Shown here: in pieces, positions 47,609-57,413 of the stretch | Layout of the letters: every line of letters begins with the position of its first letter | How positions within the stretch are numbered: position 1 is the first letter of the stretch | Source of the DNA: Mesorhizobium opportunistum WSM2075 | GTDB taxonomy: Bacteria > Pseudomonadota > Alphaproteobacteria > Rhizobiales > Rhizobiaceae | NCBI RefSeq assembly: GCF_000176035.2 | Contig: NC_015675.1 | Coordinates: 5,522,001-5,586,000, forward strand | Length of the DNA stretch: 64,000 nucleotides | Reading direction: 5' to 3' | Made by a program: the position numbers and the translations under genes | Notes under the pieces: model-generated | What the model was told of the DNA's origin: nothing | Databases searched by the model: none | Seen by the model: only the letters and a program-made list of their open reading frames with translations

Positions 47609-49822
47609 TCAGTCGGCTACGAGTTCAAGCATGATCGTCGACAGCGGCGGCAAGAGCATCGTTGCCGAGATGCTTTTGCCCTCCGCCCTCGCCTCGACAA
47701 GGCCGCCATTGCCCATGCCGGAGCCGCCATATTCGGACGCGTCGGTGTTGATGATCTCGCGCCACTTGCCGGCCTTCGGCAACGGCACGCGATAATTGTC
47801 GCGCGGCACCGGCGTGAAATTGGAGATGACGGCCACCGGGCTGCCGCCCGGCGCGTTGCGTACCCAGGCAAAAACCGAATTCTGGCTGTCATCGACGATC
47901 AGCCAGGAAAAGCCTTCCGGCTCGCAGTCACGGCCGTGCAGTGCCGGGCGCGAACGGTAGAGATAGTTGAGATCGCGCACCGTCTGCCAGACGCCGCGAT
48001 GCGGCCGGAAATCGAGCAGGTTCCAGTCCAGAGCGCGCGCCTCGCTCCATTCGCGGCGCTGCGCGAATTCCTGTCCCATGAACAAGAGCTTCTTGCCGGG
48101 ATAACCCCACATGAAGCCGTAATAGGCACGCAAGGTCGCGAATTTCTGCCAGTCGTCGCCGGCCATCTTGCCGAGCAGCGTGCCTTTGCCGTGCACAACC
48201 TCGTCATGCGAGAGCGGCAGCACGAAATTCTCCGAGAAGGCATAGGTCAAGCCGAAGGTCAGGTCGTTGTGATGATGCTTGCGGAAGATCGGCTCCTTGG
48301 CGAAATACTCCAGCGTGTCATGCATGAAGCCCATGTTCCACTTGAAGCCGAAGCCAAGCCCGCCTTCATGCACGGGCGCCGAGACCTTCGGCCATGAGGT
48401 CGATTCCTCGGCGATGGTCATGACGCCTGGATGGTGGCCGTAGACCTCCTTGTTCATCTTCTGCAGGAAGGAGACCGCTTCCAGGTTTTCGCGGCCACCC
48501 TTCTCGTTGGGGATCCACTCGCCCTGCTTGCGTGAATAGTCGAGGTAGAGCATCGAGGCGACCGCATCGACGCGCAGCCCGTCGACATGGTATTTTTCGG
48601 CCCAGAACAGCGCGTTGTTGACCAGAAACGACACCACCTCGCGGCGGCCGAAATTGTAGATCGCGGTGTTCCAGTCGGGGTGAAACCCCTTGCGCGGATC
48701 GGCATGCTCATAGAGCGCGGTGCCGTCAAAATGGACCAGACCGTGCTCGTCGACCGGGAAATGCGCCGGCACCCAGTCGAGGATGACGCCGATGCCGGCA
48801 CGGTGGGCGCCGTCGACAAAGCGGGCAAAGCCGTCCGGGTCGCCAAAGCGGGCCGATGGCGCGTAGAGGCCGGTCGTCTGGTAGCCCCAGGACGGATCAT
48901 AGGGATGTTCGGAGATCGGCAGGAACTCGATGTGGGTGAAGCCGGTCTCTACGGCATAGGGGATCAGCCGGTCGGCCAGTTCGTCCCATGACAGGAACGT
49001 GCCGTCGTCGCGAAGCTGCCAGGAGCCGGCATGGACTTCGTAGATCGAGATGGCCTCGCGCCGGGGATCAGCGTTGCGCCAGAACGTGCGATGCGCCTCG
49101 TCGCCCCAATGATGGGCGGGCGGCACGGCGACGACCGAAGCGGTGGCCGGGCGCAGTTCGGACTTGAAGGCGAAAGGATCGGCCTTCAGCGGCAGCCTGA
49201 CGCCGTCGGGGCCGATGATCTCGTATTTGTAGGGCCGGCCAGCGCCGATATCGGGAATGAACACCTCCCAGATCCCGGTATCGCGGCGATCGCGCATCGA
49301 GTGGCGGCGGCCGTCCCAATCGTTGAAATCGCCGACCACCGAGACGCGCCGGGCATTTGGAGCCCAGACGGCGAAATGCACGCCGGTGGCGCCCTCATGC
49401 TCGATGACATGGGCGCCGAGCTTGTCGAACAGCCGGAGATGCGAACCCTCAGCGATATAGTAATCATCCATCGGGCCGAGCACCGGTCCGAACGAATAGG
49501 GGTCGGTCAGCCACCAGTCGCCGCCGGCATTGCGCGCGTGGTAGCGCAGCGGCTGGCGCTTCTTGATCGACAGCTTGCCTTCGAAGAAACCGGCATCGTC
49601 CCGCCTGGTCAGCTCACCGGCCTCGATGCCGGTCAGCGTGTAGGCGGTGACGAATTCAGCATTCGGAACGAAGCAACGGGCAAACAGACCCTTGCCAACC
49701 TCATGGACGCCGAGGACGGCGAACGGATCTCCGTGCGTGCCGGCAACAATCGCCGCAACATCGCTGGCTGGCGCCAGTCCGTCCGGCCCGCTTGTCGCAG
49801 CGGTCGCGCGCGGCTTCCTCAT
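47609..49822 (-). CDS. glgB: 1,4-alpha-glucan branching enzyme
   Basis: This 737-residue GH13 enzyme makes alpha-1,6 branches in glycogen. Domains in order are an N1 domain, CBM48 ([20 protein letters not shown]), the catalytic barrel and a C-terminal beta domain. Active-site blocks are [31 protein letters not shown] (nucleophile), [10 protein letters not shown] (acid/base) and [10 protein letters not shown]. The ATG at 49822 was preferred: GGGAGGG lies 10 nt upstream and the first residues [12 protein letters not shown] are typical in length. The frame extends to 49924 without family similarity. It is second in the operon, 107 bp after glgP. Confidence 0.96.
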   Translation of the reverse strand: MRKPRATAATSGPDGLAPASDVAAIVAGTHGDPFAVLGVHEVGKGLFARCFVPNAEFVTAYTLTGIEAGELTRRDDAGFFEGKLSIKKRQPLRYHARNAGGDWWLTDPYSFGPVLGPMDDYYIAEGSHLRLFDKLGAHVIEHEGATGVHFAVWAPNARRVSVVGDFNDWDGRRHSMRDRRDTGIWEVFIPDIGAGRPYKYEIIGPDGVRLPLKADPFAFKSELRPATASVVAVPPAHHWGDEAHRTFWRNADPRREAISIYEVHAGSWQLRDDGTFLSWDELADRLIPYAVETGFTHIEFLPISEHPYDPSWGYQTTGLYAPSARFGDPDGFARFVDGAHRAGIGVILDWVPAHFPVDEHGLVHFDGTALYEHADPRKGFHPDWNTAIYNFGRREVVSFLVNNALFWAEKYHVDGLRVDAVASMLYLDYSRKQGEWIPNEKGGRENLEAVSFLQKMNKEVYGHHPGVMTIAEESTSWPKVSAPVHEGGLGFGFKWNMGFMHDTLEYFAKEPIFRKHHHNDLTFGLTYAFSENFVLPLSHDEVVHGKGTLLGKMAGDDWQKFATLRAYYGFMWGYPGKKLLFMGQEFAQRREWSEARALDWNLLDFRPHRGVWQTVRDLNYLYRSRPALHGRDCEPEGFSWLIVDDSQNSVFAWVRNAPGGSPVAVISNFTPVPRDNYRVPLPKAGKWREIINTDASEYGGSGMGNGGLVEARAEGKSISATMLLPPLSTIMLELVAD

Positions 49823-49862
49823 CAGGCAGTGTCCCTCCCAGGGCACCAGGTGTTTTGTTTCT

Positions 49863-49895
49863 GGTGATGCGAACCCACTTTCAACCCGCATCACC
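49863..49895 (-). promoter_or_regulatory. Intercistronic hairpin between glgP and glgB
   Basis: Perfect 9-bp arms GGTGATGCG and CGCATCACC with a 15-nt loop lie 35 bp after the glgP stop. There is no U-tract, so a processing or stability element is more likely than a terminator. Confidence 0.55.
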
Positions 49896-49929
49896 GGGAC
49901 CACATTGCTCGTGGCCTCATGCAATCACA

Positions 49930-52398
49930 TCAGGCAGGCACGTTCCAGATTTCTTTCGCGTATTGACGGATCGTGCGGTCGGACGAGAACCAGCCGACGC
50001 GCGCGACGTTGCGGATCGCCTTGGCATACCAGTCCGGGCTGTTGCGCCAGACGGCGTCGACCTCACGCTGGGTGGCGGCGTAGGCGTCGAAATCGGCGGC
50101 GACCATGAACCAGTCGCTGTCATAGAGGCCGTTGATGAGGTCGCGGTAGCGGTCGGGATCATCGGGCGAGAAGACGCCCGACGAGACAGCGGCCACGGCC
50201 TGCGCCAGTTCCGGCGATGCTTCGATGACGCCGCGTGGATTGTAGCCATTGTTGCGCCGCTCGGCGACTTCGGCGGTGGTGAGGCCGAAGATGAAGATGT
50301 TGTCGTCGCCGACGCACTCCTTGATCTCGACATTGGCACCATCGAGCGTGCCGATGGTCAATGCGCCGTTCAGCGCGAACTTCATGTTGCCGGTACCGGA
50401 CGCTTCCATGCCGGCGGTCGAGATCTGCTCGGACAGGTCGGCGGCGGGCATCATGATTTCGGCCAGGCTGACATTGTAGTTCGGCACGAACACCACTTTC
50501 AGCAGGCCGCGAACGGCCGGATCGCGGTTGATGACCCTGGCGACGTCGTTGGCGAGTTTGATGATCAGCTTGGCGTTGTGATAGCTGGGCGCCGCCTTGC
50601 CGCCGAAGAATTTCACGCGCGGCATCCAGTCCCGCTCCGGATGCGAGCGGATCTGGTCGTAAAGCGCGACCGCCTCGAGGATGTTCAGGAGCTGGCGCTT
50701 GTATTCGTGGATGCGCTTGATCTGGATGTCGAACAGCGCCGACGGGTCGACCTTGATGCCGAGCCGATCGGCGACGAGATTGGCCAGCCGCGCTTTATTC
50801 TGTCGCTTGACGGCGGCGAACTTGTCGCGGAAGGCGGCATCGTCGGCGAAGGCATCGAGCCCCTTGATGGCGTCGATGTCATCGAGAAAACGGTCGCCGA
50901 TCGCCTCGCGGGCGAGCGATGTCAGCCCGGGATTGCACTGGATCAGCCAGCGCCGCGGCGTGATGCCGTTGGTCTTGTTGTTGATGCGATCGGGATAGAG
51001 CCTGTGCAGATCGGCGAACACCGTTTCCTTCATCAGCTCGGTATGCAGCGCGGAGACGCCGTTGATCGAGTGCGAGCCGACAAAGGCAAGGTTGCCCATG
51101 CGCACGCGGCGGTCGCCATTTTCCTGGATCAGCGAAATACGGCTGATCTGCTCGTCCGAGAACTGGTCGGTCGCGCGGGCTTCGAGCAGAACCTGCGCGT
51201 TGATGGCGTAGACGATCTGCATGTGGCGCGGCAACAGCCGCTCGAACAGCGGCACCGACCAGCTTTCCAGCGCCTCGGGAAGAAGCGTGTGGTTGGTGTA
51301 GCCGAAGGTGCGCTTGGTGATGTCCCAGGCGAGGTCGAAGTCCATGCCGTGGACGTCCATCAACAGCCGCATCAGCTCGGGAACGGCGATTGCCGGATGG
51401 GTGTCGTTCAAGTGGATCGCCGCCTTGTCGGGCAGCGACTTCAGGTCGCCATACTGGCTGAGATGGCGCTGGACGATGTCTTGCAGCGAGGCGGTGGAGA
51501 AGAAATATTCCTGGCGCAGCCTGAGCTCCTGCCCGGCCATGTGGGAATCGGCCGGATAGAGCACGCGCGACAGCGCGTCTGCCTTGTTGCTTTCGGCCAG
51601 CGCGCCGATGTGATCGCCGGCATTGAACTTGTTGAGCAGGATCGGGTCGATCGGCATGCCCGACCAGAGCCGCAGCGTGTTGACACGGTTTGCCCGCCAG
51701 CCAACCACCGGCGTGTCGTAGGCGACCGCCAGGACATGTTCGGTCGGCTTCCAGACATGGCGCTCCAGCCGTCCGTCCTTCGAGGTGATGGATTCCACCG
51801 AGCCGCCGAAGCCGACCTCGAAGGCGCGTTCGCGGCGCTCGAATTCCCAAGGGTTGCCGTGATCGAGCCAGGTCTCGGGCAGTTCGACCTGCCAGCCGTC
51901 GTGGATCTCCTGGCGGAACATGCCGTTGGCATAGCGGATGCCGTAGCCGTGCGCCGGAATGTCGACTGTCGCCATGCTTTCCATGAAGCAGGCGGCGAGC
52001 CGGCCAAGGCCGCCATTGCCGAGCGCGGCATCGGGTTCGAGCGCCGCGATGAGATCGAGGTCGACGCCGAGCGACGACAGCGCTTCACGCATATTGTCCA
52101 TCAGGCCGAGATTGGAAAAGGCGTCGCGCATCAGGCGGCCGATGAGGAACTCCAGTGACAGGTAATAGACACGCTTTTCCTGCTGGTCGTAGGCCTCTTT
52201 GGTGGCCTGCATCCAATGATCGACGATGCGGTCGCGCACGACCTTGATCGAGGCGGTCAGCCAATCATATTGCGTCGCGACGGTGGTGTCCTTGCCGACC
52301 CTGTATTTGAGGGCCATCAAGACTTCCCTTGCGAGCGTCTTCGGATCAGGATTTTCGAGCAGTGGCGGAAGGGGTTCGGATGTCATCGCGCGCGTCAT
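49930..52398 (-). CDS. glgP: Glycogen phosphorylase
   Basis: This 822-residue GT35 PLP enzyme releases glucose-1-P from glycogen ends. The pyridoxal-phosphate lysine is in EASGTGNMKFALNG, preceded by VFVPNYNVSLAEIMMPAADL. Other blocks are GLGRLAACFMESMAT, LNDTHPAIAVPELMR and NGITPRRWL. The start is ATG 52398, with GAGAGG 4 nt upstream (an ATG at 52386 is possible); the frame extends to 52521. It is the first gene of the glycogen operon, so the degradative enzyme is nearest the promoter. frcA ends 131 bp upstream on the same strand; the promoter probably lies in that gap. Confidence 0.96.
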   Translation of the reverse strand: MTRAMTSEPLPPLLENPDPKTLAREVLMALKYRVGKDTTVATQYDWLTASIKVVRDRIVDHWMQATKEAYDQQEKRVYYLSLEFLIGRLMRDAFSNLGLMDNMREALSSLGVDLDLIAALEPDAALGNGGLGRLAACFMESMATVDIPAHGYGIRYANGMFRQEIHDGWQVELPETWLDHGNPWEFERRERAFEVGFGGSVESITSKDGRLERHVWKPTEHVLAVAYDTPVVGWRANRVNTLRLWSGMPIDPILLNKFNAGDHIGALAESNKADALSRVLYPADSHMAGQELRLRQEYFFSTASLQDIVQRHLSQYGDLKSLPDKAAIHLNDTHPAIAVPELMRLLMDVHGMDFDLAWDITKRTFGYTNHTLLPEALESWSVPLFERLLPRHMQIVYAINAQVLLEARATDQFSDEQISRISLIQENGDRRVRMGNLAFVGSHSINGVSALHTELMKETVFADLHRLYPDRINNKTNGITPRRWLIQCNPGLTSLAREAIGDRFLDDIDAIKGLDAFADDAAFRDKFAAVKRQNKARLANLVADRLGIKVDPSALFDIQIKRIHEYKRQLLNILEAVALYDQIRSHPERDWMPRVKFFGGKAAPSYHNAKLIIKLANDVARVINRDPAVRGLLKVVFVPNYNVSLAEIMMPAADLSEQISTAGMEASGTGNMKFALNGALTIGTLDGANVEIKECVGDDNIFIFGLTTAEVAERRNNGYNPRGVIEASPELAQAVAAVSSGVFSPDDPDRYRDLINGLYDSDWFMVAADFDAYAATQREVDAVWRNSPDWYAKAIRNVARVGWFSSDRTIRQYAKEIWNVPA

Positions 52399-52529
52399 GC
52401 TGCCTCTCGTGCGGTTGCCACGATCATACCGGCTTTCACCATTCATCCCAGCCCATGTTACCGCATTGCAACATACATTCAATCGATTTAGATGCGCCGC
52501 CGCCGGCTTACCCTGCGGCAATTTGACAG

Positions 52530-53327
52530 TCAGGCCGCCAGCGCGGCCTCTGGAGGTGCCTTCGCGCCGGTCATGAAAGCGACGGCATCCGACATAGTGT
52601 ATTGCTTGGGATCGATGACGGCGAGGCGACGGCCGAGGCGATGGATGTGGATGCGGTCCGCCACCTCGAAGACATGCGGCATGTTGTGGGAGATCAGCAC
52701 GATCGGCAGGCCGCGCTTCTTGACGTCGAGGATCAGTTCGAGCACGCGGCGGCTTTCCTTGACGCCAAGGGCTGCCGTCGGTTCGTCCATAATGATGACG
52801 CGGCTGCCGAAAGCGGCGGCGCGCGCCACGGCCACGCCCTGGCGCTGGCCGCCCGATAGGGTTTCGACCGACTGGTTGATGTTCTGGATGGTCATCAGCC
52901 CAAGGTCGGACAGTTTTTCACGGGCGATCCGCTGCATCGCCGAGCGGTCGAGCCTGCGCAGCCATTGCCCGACAAAGCCGGGTTTGCGGATCTCGCGGCC
53001 GAGGAACATGTTGTCGGCGATGGAGAGCGCCGGCGACAGCGCGAGGTTCTGGTAGACCGTTTCGATCCCGGCCATGCGGGCTTCGATCGGCGAGCGGAAA
53101 TGGACCGGCTTGCCGTCAAGTTCGATCGTGCCGGAATCGGGTATCACCGCACCGCACAGCGCCTTGACCAGTGTCGATTTGCCGGCGCCATTGTCGCCGA
53201 TGACGGCGAGGATTTCGGCCGGCATCAGGTCGAAATCGGCATTGTCGAGCGCCACCACCCTGCCGTAGCGCTTGTTGAGGGCTTTTGCCTGAAGGATGGG
53301 AGCCTGCGGAACGGGTTGGGTGCTCAT
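52530..53327 (-). CDS. frcA: Sugar ABC importer ATPase (FrcA type)
   Basis: This 265-residue ABC ATPase has a single module: Walker A GDNGAGKSTL, Q-loop in ETVYQNLALSPALS, signature ETLSGGQRQGVAVARA and Walker B VIIMDEPTAALG. Sugar importers of the CUT2 class often have doubled ATPases, but a single half-size form is typical of FrcA. The start overlaps frcC by 4 bp (ATGA). The role is uptake of fructose, mannose or ribose with FrcB and FrcC, by analogy with Sinorhizobium. Confidence 0.93.
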   Translation of the reverse strand: MSTQPVPQAPILQAKALNKRYGRVVALDNADFDLMPAEILAVIGDNGAGKSTLVKALCGAVIPDSGTIELDGKPVHFRSPIEARMAGIETVYQNLALSPALSIADNMFLGREIRKPGFVGQWLRRLDRSAMQRIAREKLSDLGLMTIQNINQSVETLSGGQRQGVAVARAAAFGSRVIIMDEPTAALGVKESRRVLELILDVKKRGLPIVLISHNMPHVFEVADRIHIHRLGRRLAVIDPKQYTMSDAVAFMTGAKAPPEAALAA

Positions 53328-54400
53328 GCCGAAATCTTCCTGATCCACTGGTCGATGGTGACGGCGAGGATGATGAGGATGCCGACGGTGAATTCCTGCC
53401 AGAGCGAGTCGACGCCCGCCAGCGCCAGGCCGTTGCGGAAGACGCCGACGATAAGCGCGCCGAACAGCGTGCCGACGATCGAGCCGCGGCCGCCGAACAG
53501 CGACGTGCCGCCGATCACCACCGCGGTGATCGCATCCAGATTTGCGGTCTGGTTGCCGAGCGGGCTTGCCGCGCCGATGCGGCCTATGAGCGCCCAACTG
53601 GCGATGGCGCAGATGAAGCCGGCAATCGTGTAGACGGCAATGTAGACGCCGCGCGTGTTGATGCCGGCAAGGCGGGCAGCCTCGTCATCGTCGCCGGTTG
53701 CATAGACATGGCGGCCGAATGCGGTGCGGTTGAGCACGTACCAGATGAGGGCGGCCGTGATGATCATGGCAATGGTGCCATAGGTCAGCACGGCTCCGCC
53801 GCCCAGCCTGATCGTATGGCCGAGCCATTGCAGCAGCGGCCCCATGGTCTCGATGTCCTGCGCCCTCACCGTCTCGGAGTGCGAAACATAGATGACCATG
53901 GCACCGTAGACGCTCCAGGTTCCGAGCGTGACGATAAAGGGCGGCAGCTTGATGATGGCAACCAGGACGCCGTTGATAAGACCGCAGAGCAGCCCTGTCA
54001 GCATTCCCAGGACAAAGGCGATTTCGACCGGGACGCCGAAAGTGACGGTCAACCGGCCCATGACGATGGACGACAGCACCATCATCGCGCCAACCGACAG
54101 ATCGATGCCGGCGGTCAGGATGACCAGGGTCTGGGCAATGCCCAGGAAGGCGATGATGGTGACCTGCTGGAGAACGAGTGACAGATTGAACGGCGCAAAG
54201 AACCGCCCCCCGGCCGCGACCGAAAAAATCAGGACGCCGACGACGAGCACAATGAAGGGGATTGCTGTCGGATATTCGTGCAGGAACCTCTGCAGGCTCT
54301 TCAGGCTGGAGCGGCGATCCTCGTCGAAACTCGCCACCGACTGATCGCTGCCCTGGAGGCCGCGTTCGGCGACCGCCGAACCGGTTGTGTCGTCGCTCAT
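53324..54400 (-). CDS. frcC: Sugar ABC importer permease (FrcC type)
   Basis: This 358-residue CUT2-type permease has a cytoplasmic N-terminus of about 45 residues and eight or more transmembrane helices. Family blocks are LVILTAGIDLSVGAMMVLSS, GLINGVLVAIIKLPPFIVTL and DAITAVVIGGTSLFGGRGSI. It sits between frcB (99-bp gap holding a stable hairpin) and frcA (4-bp overlap). Specificity of the complex is inferred from the neighbouring kinase and mutarotase. Confidence 0.93.
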   Translation of the reverse strand: MSDDTTGSAVAERGLQGSDQSVASFDEDRRSSLKSLQRFLHEYPTAIPFIVLVVGVLIFSVAAGGRFFAPFNLSLVLQQVTIIAFLGIAQTLVILTAGIDLSVGAMMVLSSIVMGRLTVTFGVPVEIAFVLGMLTGLLCGLINGVLVAIIKLPPFIVTLGTWSVYGAMVIYVSHSETVRAQDIETMGPLLQWLGHTIRLGGGAVLTYGTIAMIITAALIWYVLNRTAFGRHVYATGDDDEAARLAGINTRGVYIAVYTIAGFICAIASWALIGRIGAASPLGNQTANLDAITAVVIGGTSLFGGRGSIVGTLFGALIVGVFRNGLALAGVDSLWQEFTVGILIILAVTIDQWIRKISA

Positions 54401-54432
54401 CTACAATCCCCTCCCAAGGATCCCGTGTTTCG

Positions 54433-54460
54433 GGAAAGAGCGGCCACGGCCGCCCTTTCC
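54433..54460 (-). promoter_or_regulatory. Intercistronic hairpin after frcB
   Basis: Read on the minus strand, arms of 13 nt (54460-54448 and 54445-54433) pair with a single G-U wobble around a 2-nt centre, 40 bp after the frcB stop. It is GC-rich and lacks a U-tract, like the hairpin after oppA. Confidence 0.6.
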
Positions 54461-54499
54461 GTTGGAGTTTAAACCCTTCTTGCGGGTCTTAGGAAGGCA

Positions 54500-55528
54500 T
54501 CAGCCCCAGCAGAGTTCGAGGCCCTTCTTGGTATCGATCGATTCGACGCCGGTGACCGGTTTGTCGGTAATCAGGGTCGCGCCGGTGTCGAAGAATTCCT
54601 TGCCGGGCGTGGGCTTCGGCTTTTCGCCGGTCTTGGCGAATTTCTCGATCGCTTCCATGGCCATGGCCGCCATCTTCAGCGGGTATTGCTGCGAGGTCGC
54701 ACCAATCACGCCAGCCGCGACGTTCTTGACGCCCGGGCAACCGCCGTCGATCGACACCACCAGCACGGAGCCGTCGTCCTTGCCGGCAGCCTTGAGCGCC
54801 TGATAGCCGCCCGCCGCCGCCGGTTCGTTGATCGTGTACATAACGCTCACGTCAGGGCATTTCTGCAGCAAGGTCTCCATGGCGGTGCGTCCGCCGTCCT
54901 CGGCGCCACCCGTCATTTCATGGCCGCAAATGCGCGCGTCGGCCTCGTCGCCGTATTTCTTCGGGTCCTTGATGTCGATGCCGAAGCCCTTCATGAAACC
55001 CTGGTCGCGCAGATAGTCGACGGTCGGCTGGTTGGTGGCAAGGTCGAGGAACGCGATCTTGGCGCTCGATGCCTTGTCGCCGAGCGTGCCCTTTGCCCAC
55101 TGGCCGATCAGCTCGCCGGCCTTGAAATTGTCCGTGGCGAAGGTCGCGTCGGCGGCGTCGATCGGATCGAGCGGCGTGTCGAGCACGATGACCAGCAGGC
55201 CGGCGTCGCGCGCCTTCTTGATGGTCGGCACGATGGCGCTGGAATCGCTCGGCACGATGGCGAAGCCCTTGGCACCGGCCGAGATCAGGTTCTCGATGGC
55301 AGCGACCTGGCTGTCATTGTCGCCGTCGAACTTGCCGGCAAAGGTCTGCAGCGTCAGGCCGAGTTCCTTGGCCTTGGCCTGCGCGCCCTCGCGCATCTTG
55401 ACGAAGAACGGATTGCCTTCGGTCTTGGTGATCAGGCCGACAATATCGGCCGCATGCGAGGCCGTGGCCATCGCGCTGTAAAAGGCAAGGCCGGCGACGG
55501 CCGCCTTCAGAATATTCCATTTACCCAT
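54500..55528 (-). CDS. frcB: Sugar ABC importer, periplasmic binding protein (FrcB type)
   Basis: This 342-residue type I periplasmic sugar-binding protein has a signal peptide of about 26 residues ([20 protein letters not shown] through SHA). The mature chain begins [19 protein letters not shown], the typical ligand-pocket strand. [20 protein letters not shown] and [13 protein letters not shown] are further conserved parts. The ATG at 55526-55528 follows TGGGAGGAAGTC; the frame extends to 55582. It is the first gene of frcBCA, divergent from frcR across a dyad operator. Confidence 0.94.
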   Translation of the reverse strand: MGKWNILKAAVAGLAFYSAMATASHAADIVGLITKTEGNPFFVKMREGAQAKAKELGLTLQTFAGKFDGDNDSQVAAIENLISAGAKGFAIVPSDSSAIVPTIKKARDAGLLVIVLDTPLDPIDAADATFATDNFKAGELIGQWAKGTLGDKASSAKIAFLDLATNQPTVDYLRDQGFMKGFGIDIKDPKKYGDEADARICGHEMTGGAEDGGRTAMETLLQKCPDVSVMYTINEPAAAGGYQALKAAGKDDGSVLVVSIDGGCPGVKNVAAGVIGATSQQYPLKMAAMAMEAIEKFAKTGEKPKPTPGKEFFDTGATLITDKPVTGVESIDTKKGLELCWG

Positions 55529-55640
55529 GACTTCCTCCCAGTAGACCATATCGGAGCCGGCCAACCGGCATCCGCAGAGCATCCTGACAAGCTCTTCCCA
55601 GCGTGGACGCTCGACCCAAACAGATACCAGAGCGAAGCGT

Positions 55641-55678
55641 CTGTCAATAATTAAATCACTCTTATTTATTATTGACAG
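55641..55678. promoter_or_regulatory. Putative FrcR operator overlapping two divergent -35 elements
   Basis: CTGTCAATAAT (55641-55651) and its exact reverse complement ATTATTGACAG (55668-55678) are separated by 16 A/T-rich bases. Each arm includes a consensus TTGACA pointing outward: one toward frcB on the minus strand, one toward frcR on the plus strand. Recognisable -10 boxes are weak. Confidence 0.7.
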
Positions 55679-55739
55679 CCTTGCTTCACTCGCTCATTCT
55701 GGCCCAAAAGCATTGTGGGGAAACGACGGGAGGAACAGG

Positions 55740-56966
55740 GTGGAGACCGCCACTGCGAGGCATGGTTCGCCCGATGCGAATGACAGCCTTATTCACCGCG
55801 GCACCAACCAGAGCGGCATGCGCGACCACAACGAGCGGCTGGTGCTCTCGCTGGTGCGGCAGCATGGCAGCCTGGCGAAGTCCGACATCGCCCGCATGAC
55901 CGGACTTTCGGCGCAGACGGTTTCGGTCATCATGCGCGAACTCGAGGAAGAAGGCCTGCTCGTCCGCCAGGCACCGTTGCGCGGCAAGATCGGCCAGCCC
56001 TCCATCCCCATGGCACTCAATCCCGAAGGTGCCTTCTTCATCGGCCTCAAGATCGGCCGCCGCAGCGCGGAACTCGTGCTGATCGATTTTCTTGGGCATG
56101 TGCGCTCGATGCTGCAGCACTCCTATCGCTATCCGGCACCGCGCGAGACGGTCGAGTTCGTCACATCAGGCATGAAGAAGATGCGCGGCGAATTGAAACC
56201 CGAGCAGGACAAGCGCATTGCCGGGCTCGGCATCGCCATGCCGTTCGAACTCTGGAACTGGGCCGACACCGCCGGCGCGCCGCGCGACGTCATGGACGAA
56301 TGGCGCCACCGCGACATCAAGGCCGACATCCAGGCGCAGTGCGATTTTCCGGTCTATCTGCAGAACGACGCCACCTCGGCCTGCGGCGCCGAACTCGTTT
56401 TCGGCCAGGCGGGCGGAGCGCGTGATTTCGTCTATTTCTACATCGGCGCCTTCGCCGGCGGCGGCATCGTCCTCAACGGCCGGCTGTTCGGCGGCCCGAC
56501 CGGCAACGCCGGCGCGCTCGGCTCCATGCCTGTGCCGGGCCCGGACGGAATGCCGACCCAGTTGATCGACGTGGCCTCGATCGCCATGCTGGAAAAGGCG
56601 CTCAATGATCGTGGCGTCGAGGCCTCGCATCTGTGGACCTCGCCCGAGGACTGGGGCGAGATCGGCGGCGAGCTCGACGACTGGATCGCCAGCGCCGCGC
56701 GGGCGCTTGCCTATGCTATCGTGGCTGCATCCTCTGTCATCGATTTCGAGGCGGCGGTGATCGACGGCTGGATGCCGAAGGCGGTGCGCCGCCGGCTGGT
56801 CGATGCCGTCGTCGACGCCGTTGCGGCAATCGATGGCGAAGGCCTGAAACTTCCCGCCGTTCGCGAAGGAACCGTCGGCATCCATGCCCGCGCGCTCGGC
56901 GGCGCCAGCCTGCCGCTTTCCGAACGTTTCCTGATCGGCTCGACGACGATTTCCAGGAGCGCCTGA
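55740..56966 (+). CDS. frcR: ROK-family transcriptional regulator (FrcR type)
   Basis: This 408-residue protein has an N-terminal winged helix-turn-helix (KSDIARMTGLSAQTVSVIMR at about residues 45-64) followed by a ROK sugar-kinase-like domain with AFAGGGIVLNGRLFGG. The ROK zinc motif with its cysteines is not evident; GALGSMPVPGPDG occupies that place. It is expected to repress the frcBCA and frcR operons and be released by the sugar or its phosphate. The start is GTG at 55740, with GGGAGG 6 nt upstream; an ATG at 55713 is possible. Its stop is directly followed by the mutarotase ATG. Confidence 0.9.
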   Translation: METATARHGSPDANDSLIHRGTNQSGMRDHNERLVLSLVRQHGSLAKSDIARMTGLSAQTVSVIMRELEEEGLLVRQAPLRGKIGQPSIPMALNPEGAFFIGLKIGRRSAELVLIDFLGHVRSMLQHSYRYPAPRETVEFVTSGMKKMRGELKPEQDKRIAGLGIAMPFELWNWADTAGAPRDVMDEWRHRDIKADIQAQCDFPVYLQNDATSACGAELVFGQAGGARDFVYFYIGAFAGGGIVLNGRLFGGPTGNAGALGSMPVPGPDGMPTQLIDVASIAMLEKALNDRGVEASHLWTSPEDWGEIGGELDDWIASAARALAYAIVAASSVIDFEAAVIDGWMPKAVRRRLVDAVVDAVAAIDGEGLKLPAVREGTVGIHARALGGASLPLSERFLIGSTTISRSA

Positions 56967-57413
56967 ATGCTGATCGGGATCCCGGCGCTGCTCGGTCCAG
57001 ACCTTTTGTCGACATTGCGCGCCATGGGCCACGGCGACGAGATCGCCCTTGTCGACGGAAATTATCCGGCCGAAGAGCACGCACGACGCCTCATCCGGGC
57101 CGATGGCCATCCGCTCATCCCGGTGCTCGATGCCATCCTCAGTATCCTTCCGGTCGACAACGCAGTAGCTGAGGCGCTGTTTCGCGCCTCCGTGAAGGGC
57201 GATCCGTCGCTTGCCGACCCCGTCCATCACGAGATCGAGGCGATCTGTGCCAGGCGCGCGCCGGGCCGCAAGGTGGTTGCGCTGGCCGGCGCCGACTTCT
57301 ATGCACGGGTCAAATCGGCGCATGCCATCGTCGCTACAAGCGAGCCGCGGCTTTACGCCAACATCATCATCCGCAAGGGCGTGATCTATCCGCCGGAGAC
57401 CAGGAAGCCATGA
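56967..57413 (+). CDS. RbsD/FucU family sugar mutarotase
   Basis: This 148-residue protein of the RbsD/FucU fold begins MLIGIPALLGPDLLSTLRAM and has the conserved GHGDEIALVDGNYPAE motif. A C-terminal ASEPRLYANIIIRKG-like stretch (TSEPRLYANIIIRKGVIY) closes the active site in the decamer. Such proteins interconvert anomers of ribose, fucose or related sugars. Its place between frcR and a PfkB kinase indicates a role in processing the imported sugar. It abuts frcR and overlaps the kinase gene by 4 bp. Confidence 0.92.
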   Translation: MLIGIPALLGPDLLSTLRAMGHGDEIALVDGNYPAEEHARRLIRADGHPLIPVLDAILSILPVDNAVAEALFRASVKGDPSLADPVHHEIEAICARRAPGRKVVALAGADFYARVKSAHAIVATSEPRLYANIIIRKGVIYPPETRKP

